Of a stretch of DNA of 64,000 nt, positions 51,201 through 61,921 are shown in pieces. The DNA is taken from assembly GCA_947396885.1 (NCBI GenBank), contig OX377202.1, positions 31,115,407 through 31,179,406 on the forward strand, read 5' to 3'. A program made the position numbers and the translations under genes. The DNA comes from Heligmosomoides polygyrus polygyrus (Eukaryota > Nematoda > Chromadorea > Rhabditida > Heligmosomidae). The notes under the pieces were generated by a model. That model had not been told where the DNA came from and did no database searches. It worked only from the letters and a program-made list of their open reading frames with translations. Within the stretch, counting starts at the first letter, position 1, and the number at the start of each line of letters is the position of its first letter.

Positions 51201-54200
51201 GAACCAACCGGCAGTTCCTGAAATGGGAAGTCGATGGATTTGGGGACGTGCTACGGAATCCAAATAGGAAGCAATACCTTTAATAACGACTCCTCTGCTT
51301 TTGTGTCCAGTCCTATACCCAATGTTACTATGACGCTAATATTCTTCTGAAAAAAAGAGTGAGTAAACGAAACCCATGTCATTGTTGAGAGTGCCACGTA
51401 ACCGACTTCAAAGGGATATCGCGGGGCACTGGAATGCACATTCGACGCATATAGTGATTTGTGGTGACCGCTCGATAAGCAGGTCAGTCTACATTCCGCT
51501 TAGTTTCCGATCAACTGCTGCTTTTGCTTTAGCGGTGTCCTTGATGATTTCCGTCTAGACTTCATTAAGCAAGATGAGGCCAGTGAAACCATCATGCTGG
51601 CTAATCATGCGAATAAAATAAACAAAGTTTAAACAACGTCGTATATGCTTCAGATGATGGTGAAATACCTGAGATTTGGCAAGAAACGTTATGCGTTGTT
51701 ACTAACAGTAAATTTTATCAAGTGTGCAGAATCGTCGTAAGGGAAACACAAACGACACAAGCATCAGGAGGTATCGAAAGGACACGTGGTTCATCATGCT
51801 TCGTAGCAGAGTTTCCACACCGAAATAGAATTACAAGGAATCTACTCTCACTTGACAGTGAGAGGAACCTGGGATATATAGCAGCACTTTTCTGGAATGA
51901 GTACACCTTATTAGTAATAAATAGCAAGAAAGAAGTCCACATACGCCCACATGCTCTGAAGGGAACTGAATTACTCGGGCATTCCGCAGCCTACGGTAAT
52001 TTTAAGAGGCTGTTAAAATAAGCAGTTGCGAAGGCAAAGAGTGCGATAGTAAATCTCTTGTTCGAGGAGCTAGTCGAGCCACAGGAGAAAAATTCGCAGT
52101 CTGAACGGTGAGAGAGAGGCATTAAATTAGCATTGAGACACAGTGCTTACCTTTGAGGCTGTGAGGAGTGAAGAGAGAAAAGCGACTTACAAGGAAACTG
52201 CCCGAACGGTGCGCCGGAACGGTAAGAACGAGTACTATAGGAAGAATCTCCGTTTACGTAAGTCGTTGATGAATCGGGCCCCAGAAGGGCATCGCAAGAA
52301 GCAAGACCGAAAACGAACAGTATGAATGGCATCGATGGTGCAACAGCCAGCCAGCCACGCTGGTTGGTACAAGGCAGGACGATCTTGCGATTACGTCCAT
52401 CCACAATTCGCTCGAAGATTTTTCTACTGTGCGACAGCAATGGGATTGGACGGTAACTTGTGCAATCCGCAGGACTGCCCTTCTTCGGGATCGCCGTGCT
52501 TTATTGCTGAGTACTAGCTACCTAGGAAGAAGGGAGGACTGCTTTGGTGAAAGTATGGACAAAGCAAACACTCGCCAGATAGGAAATAAGAGGAAAGAGG
52601 GGAGGATAGGAAAAACAACCGACAAAAGGAGTCATCTCATCTTGGAGTCAGAAGATATTCTTCAGACCATAAGAGAGATGAATGGTAAGTGGGATTGATT
52701 GGGAGTCAGAAGGAAGTGGAGGTTAAAAAGGTTGCGTATCTGTTGCAACAGAGGCACGGGAGGTTCTCGGGCTGTAGTCTAAAGTAAATGACAAAAACAA
52801 GAAACAGAAGCCGGTGCATCTTGCCTTCCTCGACTTGGAGAAGGCCTTCGATCGCGTTCCGCGTGAAGTGATATGGTATGCTTTAAGACAGCATAATGTT
52901 CCCGAAGAGCTTATTGAGTGGGTGCGGCTACTCTACTCTTGTCCGAGGAGTAGAGTCCAAGCGCCAGCAGGTACGTCGATGGAGTTTCCCATCTCTGTCG
53001 GAGTACATCAAGGTTCTGCGCTCTCCCCACTGCTCTTCATCGTCGTTATGAATGCCATATCACGTGATCTTCAGCGGCCAGCCCCTTGAACGTTGCTTTA
53101 TGCTGACGATGTAATGCTTGCTTGCGAAGATAAGGTTGAACTCCAGCGGCAGATAGTGGTACAAGCTTGGTGCTATCGCTTGGAAAGATTTGGACTCAAA
53201 CTTAATGTAAGAAAAACCGAGTATTTCACGACTGACGAAGATGAGTCCAGTTCCATTAAGGTAAACGGCATTGAGCTGCCACGTACTTCGGTATTCAAGT
53301 ACTTGGGATCAGCAATCGCGTCCGATGGCAGTCTACTCGTTGAAGCCAATTCACGCGTGAGTGCAGCGTGGTCCAAGTGGCGCTCTCTGACGGGAGTGCT
53401 CTGCGACAAGAAGATACCAGAGCGGCTTAAATCGAAGATCTACAGAGCAGTCGTTCGACCTGCAGCTATTTACGGAGCTGAGTGCTGGCCGGTTACCAAA
53501 GAAATTGAAAGGCGCCTCAGCGTAATGGAAACGAAGATGCTGCGGTGGACGGCCGGAGTTACGTGTATGGACCGTGTGCGCAACGACACCATTTGGCAAA
53601 GATTTGGTGTCACCCCGATAGTTGAGAAATTGCGTGAAGCTCGTCTGAGATGGTACGGCCATGTTCTTCGCGCAAACGGTGACACTGTCCGAAAGAGTGG
53701 CCTTAACTTCGAGGTGCCCGGAAAGGGCCACGAGGGAGACCAAAGCAGCGCTGGCTTGATTCGCTGCACCAAGACTTGAAGATTGCTAGGTTACACCCTG
53801 ATCAGGCATTTGATCGGGAAAAGTGGCGCCAGTATTCCAGGAAAGCGGACCCCACAAGAAAGCGGGACAAACGCTGAAGAAGAAGAAGAAGTCTAAAGTA
53901 AATGACAGAAAATCTCAGGGATCACAATTGTGATCCGCTGAGACTCTGTGGCGTATTAATAGGGGGTGGAGATGGCTGTGTATCTGTTGCAGGAAGTTCT
54001 TGGAGAAACCCAAACCAGAAGTAATAAACTTGTTCTCCATTGCGTGAGGCCGAACTGGATGGAGAATAACTCCATTAGTTTTTGCTTGGAGTCGATATTT
54101 AGAGCTGATCGCGCATTTTTCATCCTCCCGATGCAAGCTGTTACTCGAATATCTAAATGTGAAGTTTGTTTCATTCTCTAGTAAACATGCTGTCTTTTCG

Positions 54201-54500
54201 CACGAACTCTCAAAGACAAACACTGTAGGAGTTCAGGTCTGTCCTCCTTCAAACATGCGAATGATAGGTCTTGGCTAACTCCTAGGAGCGCAGTGTTATC
54301 GATAGAGATTTCGACAACCGTTTCAAATCGTACAGCTAGTAATGAAAAAAGAACAGAAAATAACTGTAATAAAAACGAGCATGTAGAGGTAGAATGTGCC
54401 TCTTAGATTCGTCGCGATTGTTGAAGTCCTTGATTCTAAGCTCGGAAATGTTGGGCATCTTCTCGCAAACCTCCACTGCTTTGCAGAAATTTGTCCATAA
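48236..54500 (-). CDS. FkbM / Methyltransf_21 family protein, 3' exons clear
   Basis: Exons (minus) 51346-51278, 51217-51076, 51006-50936, 50864-50748 and 48415-48236 give 579 nt with agreeing phases (192 aa plus TGA). Motifs in order: VIVTLGIGLDTKAEESLLK (SAM-site glycine loop), SLFYGADPIIGGNEQLYSEF, FPFAVGGKSG, SYKERSVVHIDLTYFL, LWIDAEGGEYEMFPAFY (conserved DAEG.E), DQLDQSGITVCQFNME, HSPNREQKETFRKF, RYAFFRAV, HIRLFAVNF. These are typical of the large nematode FkbM-like family, putative SAM-dependent methyltransferases of unknown substrate. Tentative upstream exons: 51428-51403 (..PRDIPLKS, start unsure) and 54500 to ~54395 (LWTNFCKAVEVCEKMPNISE, end unsure). The region between them carries an RTE-B insertion. 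The signal sequence/first exon is not found. The 2.3-kb last intron holds a SINE and a 132-bp palindrome. Confidence 0.8.
49310..49580 (+). repeat. tRNA-derived SINE S1, plus copy
   Basis: GGATTTCTCCTCCAGGTCAA, CCAAGCCTTCGATCC, CATCGGCTGACCAAAG, and the 3' part TAGAATGCGTGTCGCATC. It lies in the last FkbM intron. Confidence 0.6.
49967..50098. repeat. Near-perfect 132-bp palindrome
   Basis: Arms of about 59 bp (49967-50025 and 50040-50098) with a 14-nt loop. Only a T/C mismatch and a one-base indel interrupt pairing. The inner 26 bp next to the loop include CGCTCATCCCTGAGG. Confidence 0.95.
51440..52770. other. Probable FkbM intron, unassigned
   Basis: ORFs 51722-52021, 52143-52325 and 52429-52698 (plus) show no family. 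52263-52290 matches the arm at 29056-29076. Confidence 0.35.
52794..53890 (+). mobile_element. RTE-B LINE, 5'-truncated, 17-bp target duplication
   Basis: Exact direct repeats GTCTAAAGTAAATGACA at 52777-52793 and 53891-53907. The 3' tail is (GAA)n. About 1.1 kb of reverse transcriptase and C-terminus remain. It lies within the FkbM gene span, antisense to it. Confidence 0.93.
52814..53879 (+). pseudogene. RTE-B reverse transcriptase, one stop and one frameshift
   Basis: LAFLDLEKAFDRVPREVIWY, VGVHQGSALSPLLFIVVMNA, then an in-frame TGA (53087-53089) directly before [96 protein letters not shown] follow. A frame change near 53735 leads to [13 protein letters not shown] and AFDREKWRQYSRKADP, ending at the stop before the tail. 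The YADD catalytic site is intact. Fingers and endonuclease were lost by 5' truncation at insertion. Confidence 0.9.
53910..54390. other. Probable FkbM intron sequence
   Basis: No exon or repeat recognised. Confidence 0.3.
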
Positions 54501-54889
54501 CTGAAAAAAACTTTATAGAATCATTTTTAGTTTAATTGTTACTTGCAAATAATTAATGTGCTCCAGACACAAATGAGGCTCTCAAACATGTACGGTGTTA
54601 TTATGTAGCGGATTTTTCGTCTTTATTCTGGTCTGGTTGCAGCAATTCCTGAATACATACTGTCGACCGTGTTATGAGCTGTTCAATAAGTTTTTCTTCA
54701 GCAGTATATAAGGTCAAGCAAGTTCAGGGAGAACAAATATTTGGACATTATCGCCATGAATGAGCACCCAGTTCGTACAGTACTCCCTACTAGATAACAA
54801 ATGAGAAGAAATAATGGCATTGGCTGGACTGTCCTGAACCTTGCTTCACGATTGGGAATCGCGTCTCCGCCTAAACCTTGTCTCTTTTC

Positions 54890-55095
54890 CTTTATAAGTG
54901 GCTTCGGCCGTTGTTGGAGAACTGGTCCGCTTGGCATAGTGCCGAGGCGGCGCGCGGTTTTTCGTCGTGTCGTCTCGCGCACTCCACGCCTCCCTGTTCG
55001 CCACACCCCGGAGTCCCTTCCCCAGCCCAATCTGGAGACTCACTCTGCTCATCTGACTCTCGCCGCTGACGGAAATTTCCGGGGACCAGTTCACA
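54890..55095. repeat. GC-rich dispersed repeat related to foldback interior
   Basis: CGTCTCGCGCACTCCACGCC and ACACCCCGGAGTCCCTTCCC match parts of 29614-29835, here without long inverted arms. Confidence 0.55.
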
Positions 55096-55320
55096 TGTAA
55101 TCAGCAGGCTCGCATGCAGTTCAGTAAGTGGAAGCTTAAACACGAAGATAAGAAATCCGAACGTTAAGGCAACTCTAACCTCATTCAATTGTTTAGTGCA
55201 AACACATGCTCTCTTTATCTTTTTATTTTAGTTAGCCGAAATATGAAATACAAGTTGTGATTAAAATCATTAGTAGTGTTGGTTATATTGAGGAAATAAA
55301 TCTGTATAACAGCGACTAAT

Positions 55321-55398
55321 GTTTTATGTTATTTTTATTTTTTTTGTTTTTATTTTTATTATTTTTTGTTTTATTTTATTTTTGTTTTTTTGCTTTTA
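55321..55398. repeat. T-rich low-complexity stretch
   Basis: Runs of TTTTATTTTT and TTTGTTTTT with almost no G or C. Confidence 0.9.
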
Positions 55399-55567
55399 GA
55401 TCATTGATATGAAATAGCCGATTTTGCTACCACTGCTATTTCTGGTCGACCTTTTGAGGCTATTAATGTTCCCGTTTTAGGCATTGTATGAAGATTCAAA
55501 AAATGCAGAAATTTCGCTTTTTCCCATTTATGGTCTTTGTGACGTAACTGCATCCTGGCAATTTTTG

Positions 55568-56790
55568 TTGTCGTCTTTACAGTATGAATCAACGTGATAT
55601 TCGGGTGCTCCACTTATGTGGATGGAGAAATGGACGCAGCGCAGCGGATCCGCGTCAAACTGTGAGAGAACTAGCACAGCATTTCGGCGTTGATGGCAGC
55701 ACTATCAGTCGCCACTTATGTAAATGCGACCGGAAAAGTAAAGAAATTGGATAAATGGGTCCCGAAACTGACCGCTGGGCAGATGCTGAAGTGCCACAAC
55801 GCCTGCGTTTCGTTACGGCTGTACAATCTAAGGGAGCCTATTTTTGGACAGCTTCGTGACATACGACGAAAATGGATCCTTTATAACAATCGTTGTCGCT
55901 CTGCGCAATGGCTGGACAAGAATCAGAGTTCCACGGTGATGCCGAAACCAAGTCTCCATCCAAAGAATACCATGGTGACCGTATGGTGGACAATGCCCGG
56001 TGTAGTCCACGACAAGTGCTTGAGGATTGGAGACGGGCTGGTGGTACGAACGTACAAGTTTTCGCCGCGCGGGCGGCGGCCTCCGCCACACACGCGGGAA
56101 AATGGAGCTCTAACAAACTCCAGAGTTATGCTGTAATGTATCTAGATATGTAGAAAGAAAGACTGTTATTGCTTCTTGTCATAAAGGGAGACTAGATCTT
56201 CTCACAATAGAAGCAATTGCTAATTCCTTCGCTTAGGTTATCCAATTCCCTCTCGAAATATCCATTTTCTCTGGTTAAGTGCATCGGGAGATCCTTAAAT
56301 AGCTGAGCAGAGGTAGCAAAAGAAGCTTTGCAGTCACAAGAGCATTAGACTTCGTGACTGTAGCAGCACATACTATGCAGATGTCGCGCTTGCCGAAGCA
56401 GCGGCAGCCGCGCGCTTTCGTATGTTCAGCTTGCTCCCCTGGAGACGCTATCACAGCGGAGAAAAGTAAATTGAAGTGATGAACCAGAAGTTGATTGAAA
56501 CACAGCCGACTCCAGTCAATCGGAGAAGCCCAATCCTACTGCATGACAACGCGTGTCCGCACGTTTCAAAAATTGTTGTCCAGAAACTGGATAATTGGGA
56601 CGAAACTCTGCCACATAAAGCATATTAACCAGATCTGTCTCCTACCGATTATCGTTTTTTCAAGCATTAGATCGTCATTTGAAGAATAAAAAATTCAGCC
56701 ACCAAGATTATGTCAAAAATGACTTTTTATGTTTTATTAGTTCCCGCAGTCCTGATTTTTAAAAAGATGGAATGTCTGGGATATTGCTGC
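55568..56790 (+). pseudogene. mariner transposase relic, split by MITE T3
   Basis: Pieces in order: MNQRDIRVLHLCGWRNGRSA (N-terminus), HFGVDGSTISRHL, GKVKKLDKWVPKLTAGQM, VTYDEKWILYNN in a shifted frame (first Asp), RRKWILYNNRCRSAQWLDKN, MVTVWWTMPGVVHDK. Then the T3 insertion (56036-56439). Then GDAITAEK, ILLHDNACPHVSKIVVQKLD (second Asp), LSPTDYRFF in a shifted frame (third Asp), and FLKRWNVWDIAALEK. All three catalytic aspartates survive but there are several frame changes, a missing segment between the two DNA-binding helices, and the insertion. TIRs are not resolved. Confidence 0.85.
56036..56439. mobile_element. MITE family T3, copy 2, 8-bp target duplication
   Basis: 404 bp flanked by TGGAGACG at 56028-56035 and 56440-56447. 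Removing the element and one duplication restores the mariner reading ...RIGDAITAEK. Collinear with 36949-37412. Confidence 0.92.
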
Positions 56791-56799
56791 GTTGGAAAA

Positions 56800-58540
56800 G
56801 AGTATTAATTGTAACGGTGCTTATTTCGATTAAAAATTGCTTCCAGGCAAAGTTAGACCTGTCAACGTTTTCAGTCAAAATCAGCCATTTCATGAACAAC
56901 GATTTAATATTAAAAGAACCACCAAAACCTTATTGGACCGTGAATTCAATCGCGGAATGGCAGATCGCGAGGCACCGTAGGCTGATTAAGCAGAAGTCCC
57001 TTTTGCGTCACTACAGCTTAGGCAAACCTCTTTCAACATAATGCGCCAGTAGTTTGAAGATCGCAGGGCACTCCGTTCTAAAGCCATCGAAGGACTATGC
57101 ACTATAAAAGCTATTCATTCACACGATGTGTGAGAAATTCGGGAGCCTTGCTCATGAAGCAGAACACGTGTTGGAGCGGTGTCGTGCAATCTCGCATTCT
57201 TTTCACCAGTCTCTTCTTACTGCAGCCTTCGGAACTACTCCATAGTGGTTTTCAAGATAAAGGCGTGAGCTCTCAAATCGTTCAACTTATTTTTTAGAAG
57301 CTTCCTACCCTAGCGTTTGCAATGAAGCCAACAACAGTGTTGTGCGACATGCCATGGCCTGTTCACTTTTCTTTTCGAACTTGCTTTCATCAGAAAATGA
57401 TAAGCATAAACGGGCATCATCAGCTTCTTCGCGATGAAGACGCTATTTTTCAAAAGACATATAGTATTCTGGTTCAAGCCTACTCATACTGTATTATTGC
57501 AGCCAACGTTAACAAATAACACCTTTTATTTAGACTTGAAGGGAATTCAAAACTTGACGAGTTCCATTGTTGTCATAAATACAGCGTAAACATGATGAAA
57601 ATGAGAAATCAAGGCATTAGAAGCGTATGATGCTAATTTTATTTTCTTAACTGCTTTTCCAAATCCCACAGTCCCTAAAATCCTTAAGCTTAAATGTTCT
57701 TTTAGAAAATACGACATTGTCGAAAGTAGGCGACAAGAAAGTATTGATATAAAAACCAGGAAGGTTTTGATATAAAACCTAGGGAAACTGTAAGTTGCTG
57801 GTAACAGTGGCCTACACCGTCGGTAGGTCATTTCTACCAAAAAAGAGAAGGACAAACTTTGGTCAAAGAGTTGTGTAGGCCTACCAGATAATTAGAGCTG
57901 GCCAGATTTAACAGCGTAAAAAACAACTCGATAGTGATAAGCAATCTAGAAACGAAAACTAACTGCTTACCTTGTCTGAGTCACTCTCGTAAGCATTTAA
58001 ATGCATTTGCATGCAATTTTTCCATTGCATCAAAAGGTCGGTTGGCCGTGGATGTAGTCCTACGTGAAGATCTTGACGAGAGCTCTCACTTTCGTGAGGA
58101 TGCTAAAAATGTGTTGGTCTGGTAGTATAAATGTTATATGAACATGCCAGGAGTTAATAAAAAATGGTACCGGATTGGAAACCAAAAAATAATGAAAAGC
58201 TGGGAGACTGCATTTTTGAAAAGTCTTTAAGAAACGATTTCCCGCGACCTTTCCCTGTATATGAAAACGTGGCCAATGATTTCGTCATTCTACTCCTAGC
58301 ATTCGCTGCTCTATTTTATGGATAAATTGATATGTTCTTTACTTTCCGCTCGCGCAATAAACAATTTGTTTAAGGAGTCAACTGACGGTTTGAACGACTG
58401 TAATTTTTTTTGTCAAATTCATAGTGCATTAACAGCTAAACAAAAGTACCTACACGCCCACTACCACTCAATTCGCATGTAATCTTCAGATAACAGGGGA
58501 TTCGGTCAATAAGACAGTTCATTTCGGCGAACAAATTTAC
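56800..58540. other. Intergenic, no gene recognised
   Basis: Several ORFs under 110 codons on both strands, none with a recognisable domain or splice structure. Confidence 0.35.
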
Positions 58541-58554
58541 TAACACCTGTTGGG

Positions 58555-59105
58555 TGACGAACATTGGTAACGACCTTGCTCCTGAAATCGTCCGCAGGAG
58601 ACGCGCTGCATGGGCAGCCTTCAGTTCGACGCGCGAGTCACCGATCAGGTCAAAGATGCCGGTTTCAGGGCCTCGATATTCAACGCCTCTGTATTGCCTG
58701 CTGTTACGGAAACCTGACCCGACAGCAAGACAATCGCCAGAGCAATGCAAACTACGCACCGTGAACTGGAGAGATGTCTTCTGAGGACAAGCCTTCGTCA
58801 ACAGTGGCAAAAAGGCCTACGAAGCTAAGGGGAAGTCGCAATTAGCAGACCCGCTGCAGTACATGGAGAAGTACAAATATCGCTGGGACACCTGCTTCAA
58901 CGAAAGGATGGAGATGGAGCCTCCGTGTCACAGAATGGCTCCCAAGAGACCATAAGAGACCACTGAGACGACCGCCAACGAGACGCATTTTCAAGATCTT
59001 TCAGAGAGCGCAGTCTGCCTCACTGGATGCAAGCAGCCAGAGATCGAGCGGTCTGGAAGAGTTGTGATCCGCGCTGAGAAGACCTCAGGCCGACAAAAGG
59101 ACCAT
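58555..59105 (+). pseudogene. RTE-type LINE C-terminal relic (third family)
   Basis: TNIGNDLAPEIVRRRRAAWA, AAFSSTRE, then in other frames FRASIFNASVLPAV, TTHRELERCLL and SRDRAVWKSCDPR-like pieces. This is the post-palm region of an RTE-class reverse transcriptase common in strongylids (RRRRAAWAAF signature). Multiple indels and stops; no catalytic site. Confidence 0.65.
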
Positions 59106-59109
59106 CAAA

Positions 59110-59375
59110 GTAAGTAAGTTTCTATTAACACAAGGAACTTTTTCTCTATGCATTGCAGTCTTCGAAGATCATTCAGGACTACGTTATACGTATGCCACGC
59201 CAAAAAGCGGAAGTGATATATAATTTAAGTAATACTGAAGAAGGTGTATAAAGTTAGTACATCGTGATTTCATGCAAAACCGTTACCTTTCCGACTTCCG
59301 AAGGAGGCAGCTATATCGGTTGAACATATTTCACTACCAAAAAAACATTGTAATTCTTACTGGTTATTCGCTAAT
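59110..59375. other. Short intergenic stretch, nothing recognised
   Basis: No signal beyond the flanking LINE relics. Confidence 0.3.
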
Positions 59376-59379
59376 TAGG

Positions 59380-59560
59380 AAAGATTCCTTTAGACGTTCC
59401 TTTGGAAGTTGATTTTGCACTCAAAGGGTAGATAAACAGGGTAGCGTCTTTCGTTTTCAGAACCCTGAAAAGAATGTAGGTGCAGTTGTTGGCCTTCTTC
59501 GTGAGAAGTCGATAGTAGCTGCTGAAATCGAGGTTGAATATTAGTAAAATATATACATGT
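59380..59560 (-). pseudogene. CR1-like reverse transcriptase fragment
   Basis: Minus frame FNLDFSSYYRLLTKKANNCT YILFRVLKTKDATLF corresponds to SNLDFGPHYSMLIKKGMARI YNLFRMFRTKNPKVL at 63349-63450. About 60 residues only. Confidence 0.65.
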
Positions 59561-59599
59561 GTTATATTATGAGCATTCGTCAAATGTATGCGTATACAT

Positions 59600-60565
59600 A
59601 CTATGTAACTAAATATAATACTTCTTTGCATTATGCTTTTTTCCGATAGTTTTAGTTCTTTTTTCATCACAGTGGATTATTATAATGGTCTAATTCGAGT
59701 AACACTGGTGACGGCCTTGTTCGAGTTACAAAAGGGAGGACAAGCAGATGGGATTTATGCTGCACATACCTCTTCTTGAGTTAACATTGGGTTATTGTGC
59801 AAGTTAATAACGTAGATTACAAGTATGACAAGCACCGCATATAGAGGTGCATACTTCCACATCAGTCTGAAATATGAAGCATAGCTACTACAACATTATG
59901 GAAGAGAAGCAACTTTGCGATGAGTTCAGAATTAGCGAAGAAAGCTTTTTCCTTCAAAGCATCTAACAAATCGACAATGAATTCCAGAGCAGAGTACCTC
60001 CGAAGAGTCCTTCAAGCTTACGTGCGATGCTTGATCATCAGAGATCTATCAACAAAAGCAGTATTGATTTCTCCTTTATCTAGCTGGCTTTAGAGTGATG
60101 AAATATGAGAGATCAGTGCGCTTTCCTTGCCATTAGAATGTTATACACTCTATGCGCTCAACGTTTTTCGCACTCGTTGGAGAGATTTTTTAAAATTTTC
60201 TACGCAATTCAACGCAACGAAGACATCACATGCATGAGATTGATATTCCATAAAATTTGAAGCACTGAAAAAGCGGTTAGAATGAAAGTGGTAGACCAGT
60301 GTTAAACGCTGCGCCATTGGAACCATCTGAATTTTCTGCTCTTTTCATGTTGCACTTGTCAATGGCCGGGGAAGTGAATGCGCTTTGCTATCATTGGCGC
60401 TGCTGCACAATCACAGGTGGTGTATCCCAAAATTGTGGCTAACCGAGTGGAACCAGTTAAAAGACGTTCTCAGCACTAGAATGCACCATCCTTGGGTAGC
60501 TAGAGCACATTACGTCGTTCCGTATCACGGGTGAGCCTCCCTAACTGGTTGCCCAAATAATAGGT
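59600..60565. other. Intergenic, no gene recognised
   Basis: Nothing assigned. Confidence 0.35.
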
Positions 60566-60570
60566 TGGTC

Positions 60571-61110
60571 GGAAAGTTCTGGTAGTTTTTGTGCATCAGC
60601 TTCTCTTTCGTATTACTGAATCAATATTCAGCCTCACTTCGCATTTTTATATAACGTCTAATACGGAATTCTTCGTTCTACCTGACGGAGTAAATTGGCT
60701 TCCCTTATTCTCAATAACTGTGTTTCTTCGAGGAAATCGAAAGAGCAATTCCGAACGATGTTTTATTTCAATTTGAAACTGGGCCAATGCGCTGTCGAAA
60801 CAGCCCGGCAAATCAGCCATGTTGAGGGCCGAATAGTGTTTGAGAAAGGGCCGTGCAACGGTTACTCGAGACATTTCGTTCTGGAGATTTCAACCTTGAA
60901 GTGCAGTGCAAATGTATCACGATGCGGCGGACCTAGTGCAATCCGGAACGACGATTTGAAGGCCTGCGTGAAAGTTGATCCGTAGCAAACAGTCCATGAG
61001 ATTGCGGAAGGTCTAGGAGTCAGTAAACTGCTGTTACAGAACGAAACGTTTGAAACTCCTCGGAAACATGAAAAAGCTCGGGAAGTGAGTTCCCAACGAT
61101 GTGAGTGGAT
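60571..61110 (+). pseudogene. mariner 5' half (third mariner lineage)
   Basis: Begins after TA with GGTTGGTCGGAAAGTTCTGG, a typical mariner TIR. Coding pieces: MFYFNLKLGQCAVETARQIS, GGPSAIRNDDLKACVKVDP, stop, QTVHEIAEGLGVS, and in another frame LKLLGNMKKLGK and VPNDVS. It covers the DNA-binding half only; the element stops near the SINE at 61147. Stops and indels make it non-functional. Confidence 0.75.
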
Positions 61111-61146
61111 AGGGATAGAGGTAAAGGACGACGATACTCAATCTTT

Positions 61147-61495
61147 TCGGGATGCGCCACGCGTTCTACTTCTTCGAGATATCGTGGAGTCGATTTGAAT
61201 GCGTATTTTGCCATGCAATGACTTACTACAACATAAAAAAGGTTCGTATAAAGAATAATGTGGCGAAACGAACCTTCTTAGGTATTTTTGTTTTCAATTT
61301 TAATATTTTTAATATTTAATATTATTTACAGTGGCCAGACGGTGAGCAAGTCAGCGTTATATCCTTCTCAGGTAAGTCTGATAGCAATTTGCCGACCGCG
61401 AAGGGATGGAAAGTTTGTAGGCCTGGGCTTGAAATTCGAACCAAGAATTTTGAACGGGTGCACGAGGCAGCTGCGCTACACGCGCCCACGATTTG
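61147..61495 (-). repeat. tRNA-derived SINE S1 with clear A and B boxes, interrupted
   Basis: Minus: TGTAGCGCAGCTGCC (61466-61480) and GGTTCGAATTTC (61431-61442), then body, with an AT-rich insertion about 61225-61330, and the 3' block GGGATGCGCCACGCG at 61151. Confidence 0.75.
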
Positions 61496-61519
61496 AGTGG
61501 TCGCCGTAAATTGTCGCGT

Positions 61520-61675
61520 TTCACTTACAAGGGAAAGGTCTGAAGCGTATGTCTGAACGGGGGGGGGGGGGGAGCGAGTCATACAGGGAGAATCGTCATC
61601 CCTCAATTGGTTTTTGAAAATGTGTTTATTTCTTGCCAAGTCGTTAAACCCAAGGAGTAGGAGGTCACAATGGGA
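61520..61675 (+). repeat. T2-related arm with G14 tract
   Basis: CTTACAAGGGAAAGGTCTGA and TTTCTTGCCAAGTCGTTAAA resemble 10441-10560; G14 at 61559-61572. Confidence 0.55.
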
Positions 61676-61732
61676 TACGGCGCACCACGCGTTTGGAGGT
61701 CTTGTACGGCCGCGATGCTTTTGCAGCCAATG

Positions 61733-61800
61733 GCTCGGAGCGCAGGGTGGTAGAGGGTTGACTCATGTGAGAGAGATCTGTGGTTCGACTCCTCTGAGCT
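61733..61800 (+). other. tRNA-like sequence, probably SINE head or tRNA relic
   Basis: Acceptor-like GCTCGGA/TCTGAGC ends, GGTGGTAGAGGG (A-box-like) and GGTTCGACTCC (B-box). At 68 nt with poor D and anticodon stems it is not a functional tRNA. Confidence 0.4.
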
Positions 61801-61921
61801 GTTGCATTTTTGCATTCCAAATGATTGGTTGAGATTTGAGGGATTCTGACGTCTATACCATTTTCGTTTCGTCTATACCACACCCTACCTATATCCTGTC
61901 CTCTATGACACTGTAAATGAG

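Noticed and set aside
54892..55188. Minus frame with hydrophobic ALTFGFLIFVFKL, possible signal anchor of the FkbM gene
   Set aside because: The frame opens with TTG, the nearby ATG hits a stop after six codons, and the rest is the dispersed GC-rich repeat. It could still be an internal exon, but nothing shows it.
61733..61800. Functional tRNA gene
   Set aside because: 68 nt, weak D and anticodon stems, surrounded by SINE and T2 sequence.
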